Of a stretch of 64,000 nt of DNA, positions 1-9,219 are shown in pieces. Source of the stretch: Phycisphaerales bacterium (GTDB lineage Bacteria; Planctomycetota; Phycisphaerae; Phycisphaerales; UBA1924). Numbering within the stretch: the stretch's first letter is position 1; each line of letters begins with the position of its first letter. The translations under genes and the position numbers were made by a program. The DNA lies in NCBI GenBank assembly GCA_947459215.1, contig CANHCQ010000011.1, forward strand, positions 1-64,000, written 5' to 3'. Below the pieces are notes generated by a model. The model was not told the origin of the DNA, searched no databases, and saw only the letters and a program-made list of their open reading frames with translations.

Positions 1-149
1 ACGCCCACGACGAGATCTTCCGCTTCATCGAAGGCTTCTATAACACCCACCGCCTGCACAGCGGCATCGGCTACCAATCACCCGCCCAGGCCGAGGCCGC
101 TACCGTCTGACGCTCATTCACCACTGTCCGAAAGTCTTGGGCAAGACCA
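1..149 (+). mobile_element. 3' end of an IS3-family insertion sequence (partial)
   Basis: The window opens inside an insertion sequence. The end of an integrase-core reading frame is followed by about 40 bp resembling an IS3 right end. It contains CACTGTCCGAAAG and CTTGGGCAAGACCA, and I place the outer edge near 149. The left end lies outside the window, so completeness and target-site duplication cannot be judged. The boundary is an inference. Confidence 0.6.
3..110 (+). CDS. IS3-family transposase, C-terminal fragment
   Basis: The 35 codons before the TGA read as the end of an rve_3-type integrase core. The phrase FIEGFYNTHRLHSGIGYQSP matches the family pattern of an aromatic-rich helix followed by HSxxGYxSP. 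The enzyme would cut and join element ends. Only the C-terminus is visible. The DDE residues lie upstream of the window, so activity cannot be judged. Confidence 0.8.
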   Translation, partial: AHDEIFRFIEGFYNTHRLHSGIGYQSPAQAEAATV

Positions 150-329
150 CTTCGGTGCTCAACTTCTACACGGACAATGCTCGGGGCTCCCGCCTCGGGC
201 TCGGCACGCCCGCCGCTCCGCACCCGCACACGCCGCTCACCACGACCGCACACGGCATCATCGCACTGCGAACAACAGCGCCGCGTCGGTCTCAACTCGA
301 CGGTGTCGTCGCGATGGTGCAATGGAGCT
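111..329. other. Intergenic stretch downstream of the IS end
   Basis: The first 40 bases belong to the insertion-sequence end. The rest shows no convincing gene. Overlapping open frames are present on both strands but are Arg/Pro/Ser-rich in the way expected of antisense frames in GC-rich DNA. I see no terminator or clear promoter. Confidence 0.5.
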
Positions 330-1223
330 TTACCGAGCCGCCGCGATCGTCACGATCGACGCATGCACCGTCGACACGTACGAGGCCGGGTTGCGCACGA
401 CTTCCGGGTCGGTCGCCAATTCCACCTTCTCCACTCGGAGAACGAGCTTCACCCGCTCGCCCTCGCGCAGCGCGGCCGCTGCGGATGCATCGCTGCCGGG
501 CTTGAGCAGCAACTGCACGGTCTTCGCGGCCTGGATGATCTTGTTCTGCTCCGACCGCACGCGCTCCCGCACCGTCTCAAGGTTGTCGGTCGCGTTCGCG
601 ATCGCGGCCTTGTTCTTTTCAATGATGTCGTTGCGCCGGTTCTGATACTCGGTAGCGCTGATCCGGGGCCAGAACTTGCGGCAACCGCCCCAGTGCGTGC
701 GGATGTACTTGGTGCGATCGGACTTGACCGGTTCCCACGATTTCTCGAAGTCCCGCAGCGCTCGTTCGCCCGCCGCGCGTGCCGCCGACACACCGTTCGA
801 AGCACCGCGGATCGCGTCCTCGCTGTCCTTCGATTGCACCGACACCGACCGATGAATCAGGAGCGTGGCCCGGGCCGTGGTCTCGCCGGTGTCCGATGGC
901 TCAGCGCTGGCAATCGCGACCTCGCACGACAGCGCGCCGGCCAGCTCGGTCAGGGCCAAACTCTCCGGTGACGCCTCGGCCTTGCTCCCCCGCCGGATCG
1001 CAGCGTTCGCCGACGCGAGCGCACCTTGGAGCGGTTTGACCTTGACGACGCTCGGCGCCGTCGCCGCAGTCGTGGTGGCCGCCGTTGTCGGCGCTGTGGT
1101 AGAGGTTGTCGTGGAGGCGGATGCGTTTGGCGTCTCCACCTCGGGCGTCATCGCCAAGGTCGCCTGGGGCACTTGGAGAAGCACCAACCATCCGGTCACA
1201 ATCGCGCATGCCGCCTTCGCCAT
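330..1223 (-). CDS. Exported protein of unknown function with Thr/Ala-rich linker
   Basis: This is a 297-residue protein. I chose the ATG at 1223 because it has a strong GAGGAGG ribosome site 5 nt upstream and opens directly into a signal peptide (MAKAACAIVTGW, then LVLLQVPQATLA). The longer upstream frame has neither. A low-complexity Thr/Ala stretch follows at about residues 32-60. The remainder is mostly charged and probably helical, with a heptad-like Glu/Asn/Arg-rich segment around residues 190-250. I recognise no domain. It is likely periplasmic or surface-exposed. It is not clearly in an operon. Confidence 0.65.
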   Translation of the reverse strand: MAKAACAIVTGWLVLLQVPQATLAMTPEVETPNASASTTTSTTAPTTAATTTAATAPSVVKVKPLQGALASANAAIRRGSKAEASPESLALTELAGALSCEVAIASAEPSDTGETTARATLLIHRSVSVQSKDSEDAIRGASNGVSAARAAGERALRDFEKSWEPVKSDRTKYIRTHWGGCRKFWPRISATEYQNRRNDIIEKNKAAIANATDNLETVRERVRSEQNKIIQAAKTVQLLLKPGSDASAAAALREGERVKLVLRVEKVELATDPEVVRNPASYVSTVHASIVTIAAAR

Positions 1224-1470
1224 CCGAGCCTCCTCGCGTTCGCCGCAATATACCCCTGAAGCGGGAAATGCGGCACACACAAGAAGAAAATCTTCGCAAC
1301 CGGCGTGCAAATGTTGAACGAGCATCGAGGTAGCTATGCCGACGCTTCTATTCCCCATGATTTCACCGGGTTTCTGACAGGTGGTTTCGCTGGGTGCAAC
1401 CACTTGCTGCTTTGAGCGATTGGCGTGTCCGGAATCCCATACAACCCGGAACACCTCGCGTGCCGAGGCA

Positions 1471-1584
1471 GGTGGCCCGATCACGCCGTGATCGTGCTCG
1501 GTCGCGTCTTGGTCTCCATCCTGCCGCACGTCGTTTTAGTCCCCAAATCACGACCAAGGCCTCTCCGCAAGCCGTGGTCGTGAT
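1471..1584 (+). repeat. Hairpin-containing direct repeat, copy A
   Basis: This is the first of three similar segments (others at 2061-2212 and 3436-3552). It starts GGTGGCCCGATCACG and ends in a hairpin at 1547-1584, with a 10-bp ATCACGACCA/TGGTCGTGAT stem around an inner GGC/GCC pair. Copies A and C align over most of their length. It lies just upstream of the GNAT gene. The rest of the 1224-1645 gap shows nothing else apart from the gene's -10 box. Confidence 0.7.
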
Positions 1585-1633
1585 GCACGGCGGTTCGTGT
1601 TGGGCGACGTCACGGCCTGGCGTCCCCGGGCCG

Positions 1634-1639
1634 TACGCT
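1634..1639 (+). promoter_or_regulatory. -10-like box of a leaderless promoter (GNAT gene)
   Basis: TACGCT ends 6 nt before the ATG at 1646. Transcription starting 6-7 nt past the box would begin at or next to the start codon. No Shine-Dalgarno sequence is present. Confidence 0.4.
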
Positions 1640-1645
1640 TATTGC

Positions 1646-2086
1646 ATGCTGCGTGCCTCGACCATGAACACGGAGAATTGCGATGAGCTGGTGCGGATCC
1701 TCGGTCAACTGAGGAAGGGCGTCGATCGCGACACCGTTCTGCGGCTCGCGCGAACCGAGGGCTACATGTTTCTCCTGTATGACGACGGCAACGTCCCCGT
1801 CGGGGTCGCCGGGTATCGATTCCTGGAGACGATCGCCAGAGGCTTCCACTGCCATCTACACGACCTCTGCGTCGATCAGGCCGCACGCGGACGCGGAATC
1901 GGTCGAGCCATTATCGAGCACCTGATCGAACAGACCACCCAGCGGGGCGGGCGCTGGCTGTTCCTCGATGGCATCGACTCCGCCTTGCCGTTCTATCAGG
2001 CGTGCGACTTTGTCCGCCATCAGGCCACGCTCCTCAAGTACCCCTGTTCCCCCGCCATGCGGTCCGATAGCCCGACAGCGCCGTGA
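1646..2086 (+). CDS. GNAT-family N-acetyltransferase
   Basis: This is a 146-residue protein predicted to transfer an acetyl group from acetyl-CoA to an unknown amine. The GNAT core is visible: beta-strand 4 HLHDLCVDQAARGRGIGRA contains the acetyl-CoA pyrophosphate loop R-G-x-G-I-G, followed by a helix and ALPFYQACDFV, the typical C-terminal FY..cGF element. I chose ATG 1646 because a TACGCT box ends 6 nt upstream; ATG 1664 in the same frame is an alternative. The gene lies between repeat copies A and B and its last codons enter copy B. Such single-gene spacing resembles a mobile cassette, but this is an inference. Confidence 0.85.
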   Translation: MLRASTMNTENCDELVRILGQLRKGVDRDTVLRLARTEGYMFLLYDDGNVPVGVAGYRFLETIARGFHCHLHDLCVDQAARGRGIGRAIIEHLIEQTTQRGGRWLFLDGIDSALPFYQACDFVRHQATLLKYPCSPAMRSDSPTAP

Positions 2087-2212
2087 TGAGACACAATAAT
2101 CCGCGGCTCGGAGCGTGTTGTCGTGATCGAACTCGCCTTCGCGTCCATCTCGCGGCACACCGTGTCCACCCGTACGACCACGGCCTCGGAGCAGGCCTTG
2201 GTCGTGGTACCC
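2061..2212 (+). repeat. Hairpin-containing direct repeat, copy B
   Basis: Second copy of the repeat described at 1471-1584. It contains the shared CCATCTCGCGGCACACCG segment and a terminal hairpin at about 2173-2209 (ACGACCA...TGGTCGT with an inner GGCCT/AGGCC stem). It overlaps the last codons of the GNAT gene and carries about 30 extra bases relative to copies A and C. Confidence 0.6.
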
Positions 2213-2279
2213 GTGCAATAGAAACCGTTCGCGCGCGTTGACCTCTCGCCTCCCACCTCTCACCCCGCGAGCCCGAAAC

Positions 2280-3395
2280 ATGCGATCTCCCTGCTTCCGA
2301 CTGCACGTGCTTCTGCTGATCCTCGCGGCACTCGCATTGTCCGCAGCACCGACTTCCGCCCAGTGGATCACGCCCGCCGTCACCGCGCCGCGGGTGCAGT
2401 ACCGCACGTTCTTCAGCCCCACCATCGGCCGCGGCGTCAGCTATCACATCTACACGCCGCCGGCGTATGACGCCGAACCGACCCGCCGCTTCCCCGTGCT
2501 CTACTGGCTCCACGGCTCTGGCAGCGTGCTCCCCGGCATCGCGCCCGTCAGCAACTGGTTCAACAACGCCATCGCCCAGGGCAAGATCGCCCCGATGCTC
2601 GTCGTCTTCCCCAACGGCATGCCCTACGACATGTGGTGCGACTCCAAGAGCGGCGTCACACCCATCGAGAGCGTCGTCGTGCACGATCTGATCCCCACCA
2701 TCGACGCGACCTTCCGCACACTCGCCGGGCGCAAGGGCCGCATCGTCGAGGGCTTCAGCATGGGCGGCTACGGCGCGGGACGGCTGGGGTTCAAGTTCCA
2801 CGATCGCTTCGCCGCCATCTCGATGCTCGCGGGCGGACCGCTTCAGCTCGACCTCCTCGACGCGCCCGATGGCGCCAACAACATCACGCCCGAGCAGCGC
2901 CTCATCATCTACCAGAACGTCTACGGCAGCGATCCCGATTACTTCCTCGCCCAGAGCCCGTGGATGCTCGCGACCCAGAACGCATCGAACCTCATCGCCC
3001 GAGCCACGCCCATCCGTCAGATCATCGGCACCGCCGATTTCACGTTCCCCGACAATCTCAACTTCCACAACCATCTGCTGCAGCTCGGCGTGCCCCATCA
3101 GTTCATCGCGCCGCCCGGCATCGGGCACGACACGCTCGCCCTGTTCAACGCGTTGGGTGAAGACAACTGGACCTTCTACCGCGGCGTCTTCCGTCTCTGT
3201 CCCGCCGATCTCACCGGCGATCAGTCGGTGGACGATGCCGATTTCATCGGCTTCGCAGCGGCGTACAACCGGCTCGAGTGCGCCGACCCAGGCATGCCCG
3301 CGAACTGTCCCGCGGACCTCAACGCCGATGAGTTCGTGGATGATGCCGACTTCGTGCTCTTCGCCGCGGCGTACGACGCGCTGGTTTGCCCCTGA
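2280..3395 (+). CDS. Secreted esterase (PF00756-type) with paired EF-hand-like C-terminus
   Basis: This is a 371-residue protein. A signal peptide (LLLILAALALSAAPTSAQ) is followed by an alpha/beta-hydrolase fold. The oxyanion-side WLHGSGS lies near residue 77, the nucleophile elbow GFSMGGYG has Ser at about 160, and GIGHD near 290 supplies a candidate catalytic His. The family includes feruloyl esterases and S-formylglutathione hydrolases; the substrate here is unknown. Residues from about 313 onward form two copies of C-P-x-D-L-x-x-D-x-x-V-D-D-x-D-F-x-x-F-x-x-A-Y, each ending near a Cys. This module recurs in five other proteins of the window. The ATG at 2280 is chosen because it begins the signal peptide; the upstream in-frame start at 2238 does not. 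Confidence 0.88.
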   Translation: MRSPCFRLHVLLLILAALALSAAPTSAQWITPAVTAPRVQYRTFFSPTIGRGVSYHIYTPPAYDAEPTRRFPVLYWLHGSGSVLPGIAPVSNWFNNAIAQGKIAPMLVVFPNGMPYDMWCDSKSGVTPIESVVVHDLIPTIDATFRTLAGRKGRIVEGFSMGGYGAGRLGFKFHDRFAAISMLAGGPLQLDLLDAPDGANNITPEQRLIIYQNVYGSDPDYFLAQSPWMLATQNASNLIARATPIRQIIGTADFTFPDNLNFHNHLLQLGVPHQFIAPPGIGHDTLALFNALGEDNWTFYRGVFRLCPADLTGDQSVDDADFIGFAAAYNRLECADPGMPANCPADLNADEFVDDADFVLFAAAYDALVCP

Positions 3396-3435
3396 TCCAC
3401 ACGCCCGGTTGCCGGACCGAACGGGCCATGCGGCC

Positions 3436-3552
3436 GGTGGCCCAATCACGCTGTCATCGTGCTCGGTCGCGTCGTCGCTTCCATCTCGCGCAACGCCGCT
3501 TCCGAGCACCAGATTACGATCAATGCCCGCCGAGAAGGCCGTGGTCGTGGCA
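3436..3552 (+). repeat. Hairpin-containing direct repeat, copy C
   Basis: Third copy of the repeat. GGTGGCCCAATCACGCTGTC and the following bases align closely with copy A. The terminal hairpin lies at about 3515-3551 (ACGATCA...TGGTCGT). It sits 40 bp after the esterase stop codon. Confidence 0.65.
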
Positions 3553-3682
3553 CCCGGCTCTCGCGTTCAGAGAACTCTGCGCGCCGACTGAAGGCGGACC
3601 CAAAGACAATCCAGAATGGATCAGAGGGACGCCGATCAGCGCGCGGCACGACTCTGGGTGCCGTGCGTTGTTGCGATTCGAC

Positions 3683-5440
3683 CTAGGGGCACCACACGAC
3701 GTTGTACGCCATAGCGAAGGTCTGAAAGTCCGCGTCGTCGACGAACCCATCGCGGTTGACATCACCAGGACAGACAGCGGGCGGCGGGGTTGCGCAGGTC
3801 ACGTTGTTGTACGCTTGCACGAACAGAATGAAATCGTCGTCCATGACGACGAGGTCGTTGTTGAGGTCGGGCTCACAGGACGTGCGAGCGATTCGGCGGA
3901 GCGCGCCCGGGCCGTTGTATCGGAACGCGATGTAGTACAGGGCGCCGTCGGTCGGACTGACCGCGAGCGCCACGATCGGGTTCGGTGCTGTGTGAAACGG
4001 GGCGAGGGACACAAGCCGATCCTCATCGTCGAAGTTCATTGCAACAATCTGACGACCGACAAAGTCGGCCGCGAAGTACGCGCCGCGGTACGGCGTGCCC
4101 AACGCGTCTGTTCTCTGCCAATCACCGGCGGTGACTGATGATCCGGTGATGGTCGTGCCCGTGACTGGAGAGCTCGGACTTGTGACGTCGATCTCGACGG
4201 CCTGCCCAGAGGAGAACCCCGGGACGGTCGTCGCTCCGCCGTGACCCCATGCGAGAGCTGGGCGATGATGCGTGAACCGTGGCGTTGAAGGACTGATGCC
4301 TTGCGATGGATCGCACGGATTCGGCCAAGTCGCTGGCAGGGGCGAATCCTGCACCAAGAGATCGCGGAACCGGAAATTCGCGATCACGCAGGAACCGCCA
4401 AAGAGCGGATTGGGAGCGTCGAGATTGGCCGGAGATGCCAATGCGGCGAACTCGGGAACGGCATCCGTGCCCTCGAAGATCGGCCAGCCGCAGTTCATGC
4501 CGGGGTCACGGACGACGTTGAGCTCCTCGCGGCGTTCCCAGCCGACATCACCGATGTAGAGCGTGCCGACGGGTCGATCGACGGTCGCGGAGCCGGGTCG
4601 GACCCCGAACCGGAATGGATTTCGCAGTCCGAGAGTCCACACACGTGAACGCGCCGCTCGAGGGTTGGCGGGATCGAAGAACGGATTGCCAGGCATGCCG
4701 TCGCCCGTGCTCGGGTCGATCCGGATGATCTTGCCAGCGAGGGAATCGACAAGCTGCGAACGGTACGAACCAACATCTTCCTTGGGCCTGAGGATGCCAT
4801 CGGAGAGCGCTGTGTTGGTCGAGCCAACGCGCGGTCCACCGGTGTCAGGCTCCACGAAGCTGGCGGAGTCACCTGACCCGGCGAGCAGCGACCCGTCGGG
4901 TGCGAACGCGATGGTGCCGGTGCCGTGGGACTGAAACACCAGCGGGATGCCGGTCTCCTTCGATTCACCGACCAGGACAGTTCGTGAACCCGCAACCACG
5001 TTTCGGAAACCCGACGCGGGATCGCAGGTGAAACGGGTGATGCGTCCGATGGAATCGCGAGCGAGGTCGGAGACGGCAGGGTTGTAGCCGGGTGACCCAA
5101 AGTTCACAAGGTGGTAGTAGTCCACCGCGTAGAACAGGTAGATGCGTCCGTTGCTCAAGAACTGCGGATCGACGGCGACACCGAGGAGTCCGTAGTCGCC
5201 GAAGTTCCGAACCTCGTCGCGGATGTCGATCAACGGCGCCGGGTCCTTGACGCCGTTGACCACCGTCCACACCAAGCCGGACCGCTCCCACACGATCGCC
5301 CGCCCGTCGGCGGCGAACGCAAAGCCAACGGCACGATCCCAACCATCGACGACAACCTCGTCGACGAATCCCGGCGGAACTGCAAGCGCGGACGGACTTG
5401 CAAGGCCCGCCGCGATGACGAGCAGTGACGCGATCTTCAT
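3683..5440 (-). CDS. Secreted PQQ-type glucose/sorbosone dehydrogenase-like protein with EF-hand-like C-terminus
   Basis: This is a 585-residue protein. It has a signal peptide (MKIASLLVIAAGLASPSALA) and a six-bladed propeller of the glucose/sorbosone dehydrogenase family. GLLGVAVDPQF, a His-containing GTGTIAFAPDG, GKIIRIDPSTGDG, LGLRNPFRFG and NCGWPIFEG are characteristic. Family members oxidise aldoses using PQQ; cofactor use here is inferred. The last 65 residues hold two Asp-rich repeats (DLNNDLVVMDDDF and DVNRDGFVDDADF) with bracketing Cys residues. The first repeat is degenerate. ATG 5440 is chosen for its GAGGAG ribosome site and signal peptide. It lies 24 bp downstream of the large kelch gene and is probably co-transcribed with it. 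Confidence 0.87.
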   Translation of the reverse strand: MKIASLLVIAAGLASPSALAVPPGFVDEVVVDGWDRAVGFAFAADGRAIVWERSGLVWTVVNGVKDPAPLIDIRDEVRNFGDYGLLGVAVDPQFLSNGRIYLFYAVDYYHLVNFGSPGYNPAVSDLARDSIGRITRFTCDPASGFRNVVAGSRTVLVGESKETGIPLVFQSHGTGTIAFAPDGSLLAGSGDSASFVEPDTGGPRVGSTNTALSDGILRPKEDVGSYRSQLVDSLAGKIIRIDPSTGDGMPGNPFFDPANPRAARSRVWTLGLRNPFRFGVRPGSATVDRPVGTLYIGDVGWERREELNVVRDPGMNCGWPIFEGTDAVPEFAALASPANLDAPNPLFGGSCVIANFRFRDLLVQDSPLPATWPNPCDPSQGISPSTPRFTHHRPALAWGHGGATTVPGFSSGQAVEIDVTSPSSPVTGTTITGSSVTAGDWQRTDALGTPYRGAYFAADFVGRQIVAMNFDDEDRLVSLAPFHTAPNPIVALAVSPTDGALYYIAFRYNGPGALRRIARTSCEPDLNNDLVVMDDDFILFVQAYNNVTCATPPPAVCPGDVNRDGFVDDADFQTFAMAYNVVWCP

Positions 5441-5464
5441 GACACTTCTCCTCAAACGCACCGA

Positions 5465-8400
5465 CTACGGGCAGATCAACTCGTCGTACTGGACGACAAA
5501 GACCTGGAAGTCCTGATCGTCCACGAAGCCGTCCAGGTTGAAGTCCGCCGGGCAGGGCGTGGGAAGCACGGGGCAGAGCAAGGTGTCGTAGGCGCGGATG
5601 AAGAGCGTGAAGTCCGGATCGTCGACATAGCCGTCTCCGTTCAGATCCGCCACGCACGTTACGGTCAGGGTTGCGGGGTTGGAGATCACCTGCGAGCCGC
5701 ATGCGTCGGTGACACGAACGCGGTAGCTTGAGGCATCGGCTGCGGTCACGCCGCTGATGGTCAAGACCGACGTCGCGCTTCCGGAAACGTTGCCTCCATC
5801 ATTCATGGCGATACCGTTGCGGAGCCAGCGGTACTGGAGCCCGAACGAGGACCCCGTGACCGAGAAGATCGCGGTCTGCGTGGCTCGGATCGACTGGCTT
5901 AGCGGCTGCGAGATGACGCTCGGGCCGAGTACCAGACCCCAAGTGTCGTTCAGGAGCGTGCCAGCGGGGTTGTAGCCGCCGAAGAGCACCATGCGGGAAC
6001 GCTGGTAGTCGTACGCCATGTACGTGTTCTGGCGCGGCGGAGGCGCCGTGTTCAGGGACTTGGACCAGCTGATGCCGTTCCACTCCCATGTCTCAGACGA
6101 GAAGACGCGGTTGAAGGTGTATCCGGTCACGTAGACGGAGCGCTGACGACCGGGGTCGTAGGCCATGGCGCCGTAGATCTGAGACGGCGGACCGCCCTCG
6201 GCCCGCTTCTCCCACGAGACGCCATCCCATTCCCAGGTGTCGAAGAACACGGTGCCGAAGAAGAGTGCGCCGCCGAACATCACGGTGCGCTGACGCTGAG
6301 CGTCATAGGACATGTGATGCCCGAACCGCGCTGCGGGGCCGCTGGCGGCAACCTGTGTCCAGTTCACGCCGTCCCACTCCCAGGTATCGCCGGCAAAGAC
6401 GTCGCCGCTCAAGACGCCACCGAACATCACCACGCGATTGCGTGCCGCGTCGTAGACCATCGTGCATCCCAGGCGTGCAGGTGGCTTCGTGACGGGATTC
6501 TGCAGCACCCACGCGGTTCCGTTCCAGATCCACGTGTCGTTCAGGTAGGTGTTGCCACTCGTGTCGCGACCGCCAAAGAGGATCACACCCGAAGCCAGCG
6601 ATGCCATGGTGGCGTCCGAGCGCGGTGAAGGACCGCTGACAACGCGTTGGGACCAGTTGCTGCCCGCCCAGATCCACGTTTCACCGAGGAACGTCAGCCC
6701 GGTGGTCGAACGACCGCCGAAGAGCACGATCTGGCTCCGCGCGAGATCCGACGCCACGGCGCCGTTCCAGCGGGGAGATGGCCCCACCGCCCCGAGGTTC
6801 TGCCACGACGACGGGCACGTCGCGACCGAGAGGCTCGCGAGCTGGCTCGTTTCGGTGCCGCAGGGGCTGGTGATGACAACGTCGTAGCTGCCTTCGTCCT
6901 GGAGACCCACCTGCGCGATGGCAAGTGACGCGCTCGTCGCCCCGGTGATCCGGACGCTGTTGACAACTGGTACGCCGTTGCGACGCCACTGATAGGCGAG
7001 GTTCAAACCCACGGCCGCAACCGAGAAGTTTGCGGTCTCGCCGAAGTTCCGCGCGACGCTCGTCGGCTGGGATGTGATCGGAATACGAGACGCGAGTTCC
7101 CATGTATCACCGAGCAGGGTGCCGGTCGAACTCTCGCCGCCAAAGAGCACGATGCGTCCCTTGGTGGTGTCGAGCGTCATCGCGCCGATCCAGCGGGCCG
7201 ACGGCACGCCGGTCAGCGTGGAGACCCACGTCGCGCCATCCCATTCCCAGGTACGGGAACTCCAAGAGATCTCGTCCTCGACGAGCAACCGTCCGCCGAA
7301 CATGATGATGCGGCCGCGGCCGGGGTCGAACGCCAGCATGGCGCCGGTGCGTGCGGTCGGTGTGCCGCTGGCCTTCTGCGTCCACTGATCGCCGTCCCAC
7401 TCCCAGGTGTCGTCGAAATTGACGCTTGCGAGATTGAAGCCTCCGAAAAGCACGACGCGCTGGCGAGCCGCGTCGTAGGCGATCGACGATGCGTAGCGCC
7501 CCGCGGGACCGCTGTTGGCGACCTGCATCCAGAGCGAGCCGTTCCACGCCCAGGTCTGCGTCGGCAGGCCGAAGTCCTGCTGGACGCCGCCAAAGAGAAT
7601 GACCTCTCCGCGTGCGGCGTCGAACGTCATTGTGGGATAGAACCGGGCCGAAGGACCGGTGGTTGCGACCCTGGTCCACGAGGTGCCGTCCCACGACCAC
7701 GTGTCGCCTTGGGCGATATTCCCCGCGGCGTAGCCGCCGAACAGGATCACGCGATCGCGTGCGGCATCGAAAGCCATCGCGTGACCGAAGCGCGGCACCG
7801 GACCGCCGCTCGAACGCTGCGTCCACACCGATCCGTCCCACTCCCAAGTGTCACCGAGCGGACCGGAATCGTTGGACCCGCCGAAGAGCACCAGACGCTC
7901 GCGTTTGGCGTCGTATGCCAAGCCGGGATTGCGGCGTGGCCCGGGCCCGGTCGTTGAGACTTGCTTCCACTCGACCGTGCAGTCCCCGACGCTCAGCGTC
8001 GCGACCGTGGACTGCGCAGTTCCGCAGTTCACGGCTTGCGGGTCGGTGACGACACAGAAGTACGTTCCGCTGTCACCCGGCAGCACCGAAGAGATTGAAA
8101 GGACCGCGGTGCTCGCACCCGAGATTCTGCCGCCATCAACCAATTGCGTCACGCCCTTGAACCACGCGTATGTCAACGCGTGATCGCCCGTCGCGATGAC
8201 CGAGAGCGTGGCATTGGTACCCGGCCGAGCGACAACACTCCGCGGCTGCGAGAAGATCGACGGTGGCTGCAGCACGGTCAAGGTCGCTGCCTGACTGGTG
8301 TAGGTCTGGCAATCAGTGGCGATCAGGCAGTCGTATTGGCCCTGCTCGCTCGGGCTGACCAGGTTCAGGGTGAGCGTGGGACCGTTCTGGCCGGCGAGCG

Positions 8401-9139
8401 GCTGGGTGTTCTTGCGCCACTGATACGTCACCGGAACCCCGGTCACGCTAACGGAGAATGCGGCCGATTCACCAACGCACACCGTGCTGGGACTTGGACC
8501 GGAGATGGAAGGGGCGGCACAGCCAACGTTAATCGAGGCTGTGATGTCCGCGCGGCCCGTCTCGGGCTGGTTGGACTGCTTGTTGTTGGGAGATCCCTCG
8601 TGATAGAAGGTCATGCCCTTGGTGGTGCCAGAACCGAAAGTCTTGTTCTGAAAGACCAGCGTGCGGGCGGAGAGGCTAGAAGCGGAAAGCCTTATCTCGC
8701 CGGTGTAGATCTGGAAGTAGGTCTCGGGGGCGCTGGGGAGGCTCAGCAGGAGCTGGCCGCCGAAGCTGGTGATGCCCGTGCCACCGATGGTGCCACCGGA
8801 GGTCGTGAGCAGAGCAACGTTTCCGCTCGACGCGGTGCGGGTCAGGGCCTGGAAGGCGTCGCCAGCGGCGAAGTTCGTGAACTGGTTCGAGCCGGTGAAG
8901 CGGTTCAGGGCGAGGGCGTTGCCCGTGCCGTCCGGCGTGGTGACCTGGGTGCCGACATCGAAGTAGGCGCCGAAGCGGAACTTCACGGTGGCGCCGGGAG
9001 CGACGTTGACGCTCGACACCCAAGCGGTTCCGTTCCATACCTCGAACTTGCAGCCCCAAGCCGCGCTTGCAAACGACTGCCCCAGACACGCCAACAAGCA
9101 CATGGCACACACAAGCAGACGCGATATGGACTTGTTCAT
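5465..9139 (-). CDS. Giant secreted Ig/kelch-repeat protein with shared N-terminal domain and EF-hand-like C-terminus
   Basis: This is a 1224-residue exported protein. Residues 1-27 are a signal peptide. Residues about 28-206 form a domain nearly shared with the frameshifted gene at 57171-57852 (TGNALALNRFTGSNQFTNF, NKTFGSGTTKGMTFYH). Two Ig-like domains follow to about 385, then a first kelch/galactose-oxidase-type block with repeated RxxLFGG...DTWEWDG units to about 700. A third Ig-like domain, a second kelch block to about 1070, a fourth Ig-like domain and two Cys-bracketed EF-hand-like repeats complete it. The Ig-kelch-Ig-kelch order suggests internal duplication. Binding or adhesion at the cell surface is likely but the ligand is unknown. 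The ATG has a GGGAGGG site upstream. Confidence 0.85.
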   Translation of the reverse strand: MNKSISRLLVCAMCLLACLGQSFASAAWGCKFEVWNGTAWVSSVNVAPGATVKFRFGAYFDVGTQVTTPDGTGNALALNRFTGSNQFTNFAAGDAFQALTRTASSGNVALLTTSGGTIGGTGITSFGGQLLLSLPSAPETYFQIYTGEIRLSASSLSARTLVFQNKTFGSGTTKGMTFYHEGSPNNKQSNQPETGRADITASINVGCAAPSISGPSPSTVCVGESAAFSVSVTGVPVTYQWRKNTQPLAGQNGPTLTLNLVSPSEQGQYDCLIATDCQTYTSQAATLTVLQPPSIFSQPRSVVARPGTNATLSVIATGDHALTYAWFKGVTQLVDGGRISGASTAVLSISSVLPGDSGTYFCVVTDPQAVNCGTAQSTVATLSVGDCTVEWKQVSTTGPGPRRNPGLAYDAKRERLVLFGGSNDSGPLGDTWEWDGSVWTQRSSGGPVPRFGHAMAFDAARDRVILFGGYAAGNIAQGDTWSWDGTSWTRVATTGPSARFYPTMTFDAARGEVILFGGVQQDFGLPTQTWAWNGSLWMQVANSGPAGRYASSIAYDAARQRVVLFGGFNLASVNFDDTWEWDGDQWTQKASGTPTARTGAMLAFDPGRGRIIMFGGRLLVEDEISWSSRTWEWDGATWVSTLTGVPSARWIGAMTLDTTKGRIVLFGGESSTGTLLGDTWELASRIPITSQPTSVARNFGETANFSVAAVGLNLAYQWRRNGVPVVNSVRITGATSASLAIAQVGLQDEGSYDVVITSPCGTETSQLASLSVATCPSSWQNLGAVGPSPRWNGAVASDLARSQIVLFGGRSTTGLTFLGETWIWAGSNWSQRVVSGPSPRSDATMASLASGVILFGGRDTSGNTYLNDTWIWNGTAWVLQNPVTKPPARLGCTMVYDAARNRVVMFGGVLSGDVFAGDTWEWDGVNWTQVAASGPAARFGHHMSYDAQRQRTVMFGGALFFGTVFFDTWEWDGVSWEKRAEGGPPSQIYGAMAYDPGRQRSVYVTGYTFNRVFSSETWEWNGISWSKSLNTAPPPRQNTYMAYDYQRSRMVLFGGYNPAGTLLNDTWGLVLGPSVISQPLSQSIRATQTAIFSVTGSSFGLQYRWLRNGIAMNDGGNVSGSATSVLTISGVTAADASSYRVRVTDACGSQVISNPATLTVTCVADLNGDGYVDDPDFTLFIRAYDTLLCPVLPTPCPADFNLDGFVDDQDFQVFVVQYDELICP

Positions 9140-9219
9140 GACGACCCTCCCTCACTGTTGCTCACGGTGTAACACAATCTCACACGCCCGTCACGTTGAC
9201 CCTGTGCACGGAGTTGGAT

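Noticed and set aside
1471-3552. Integron cassette array with attC sites
   Set aside because: The spacing and hairpins are suggestive, but I found no GTTRRRY/RYYYAAC core pair in the repeats and no integrase gene in the window. I report them only as cassette-like repeats.
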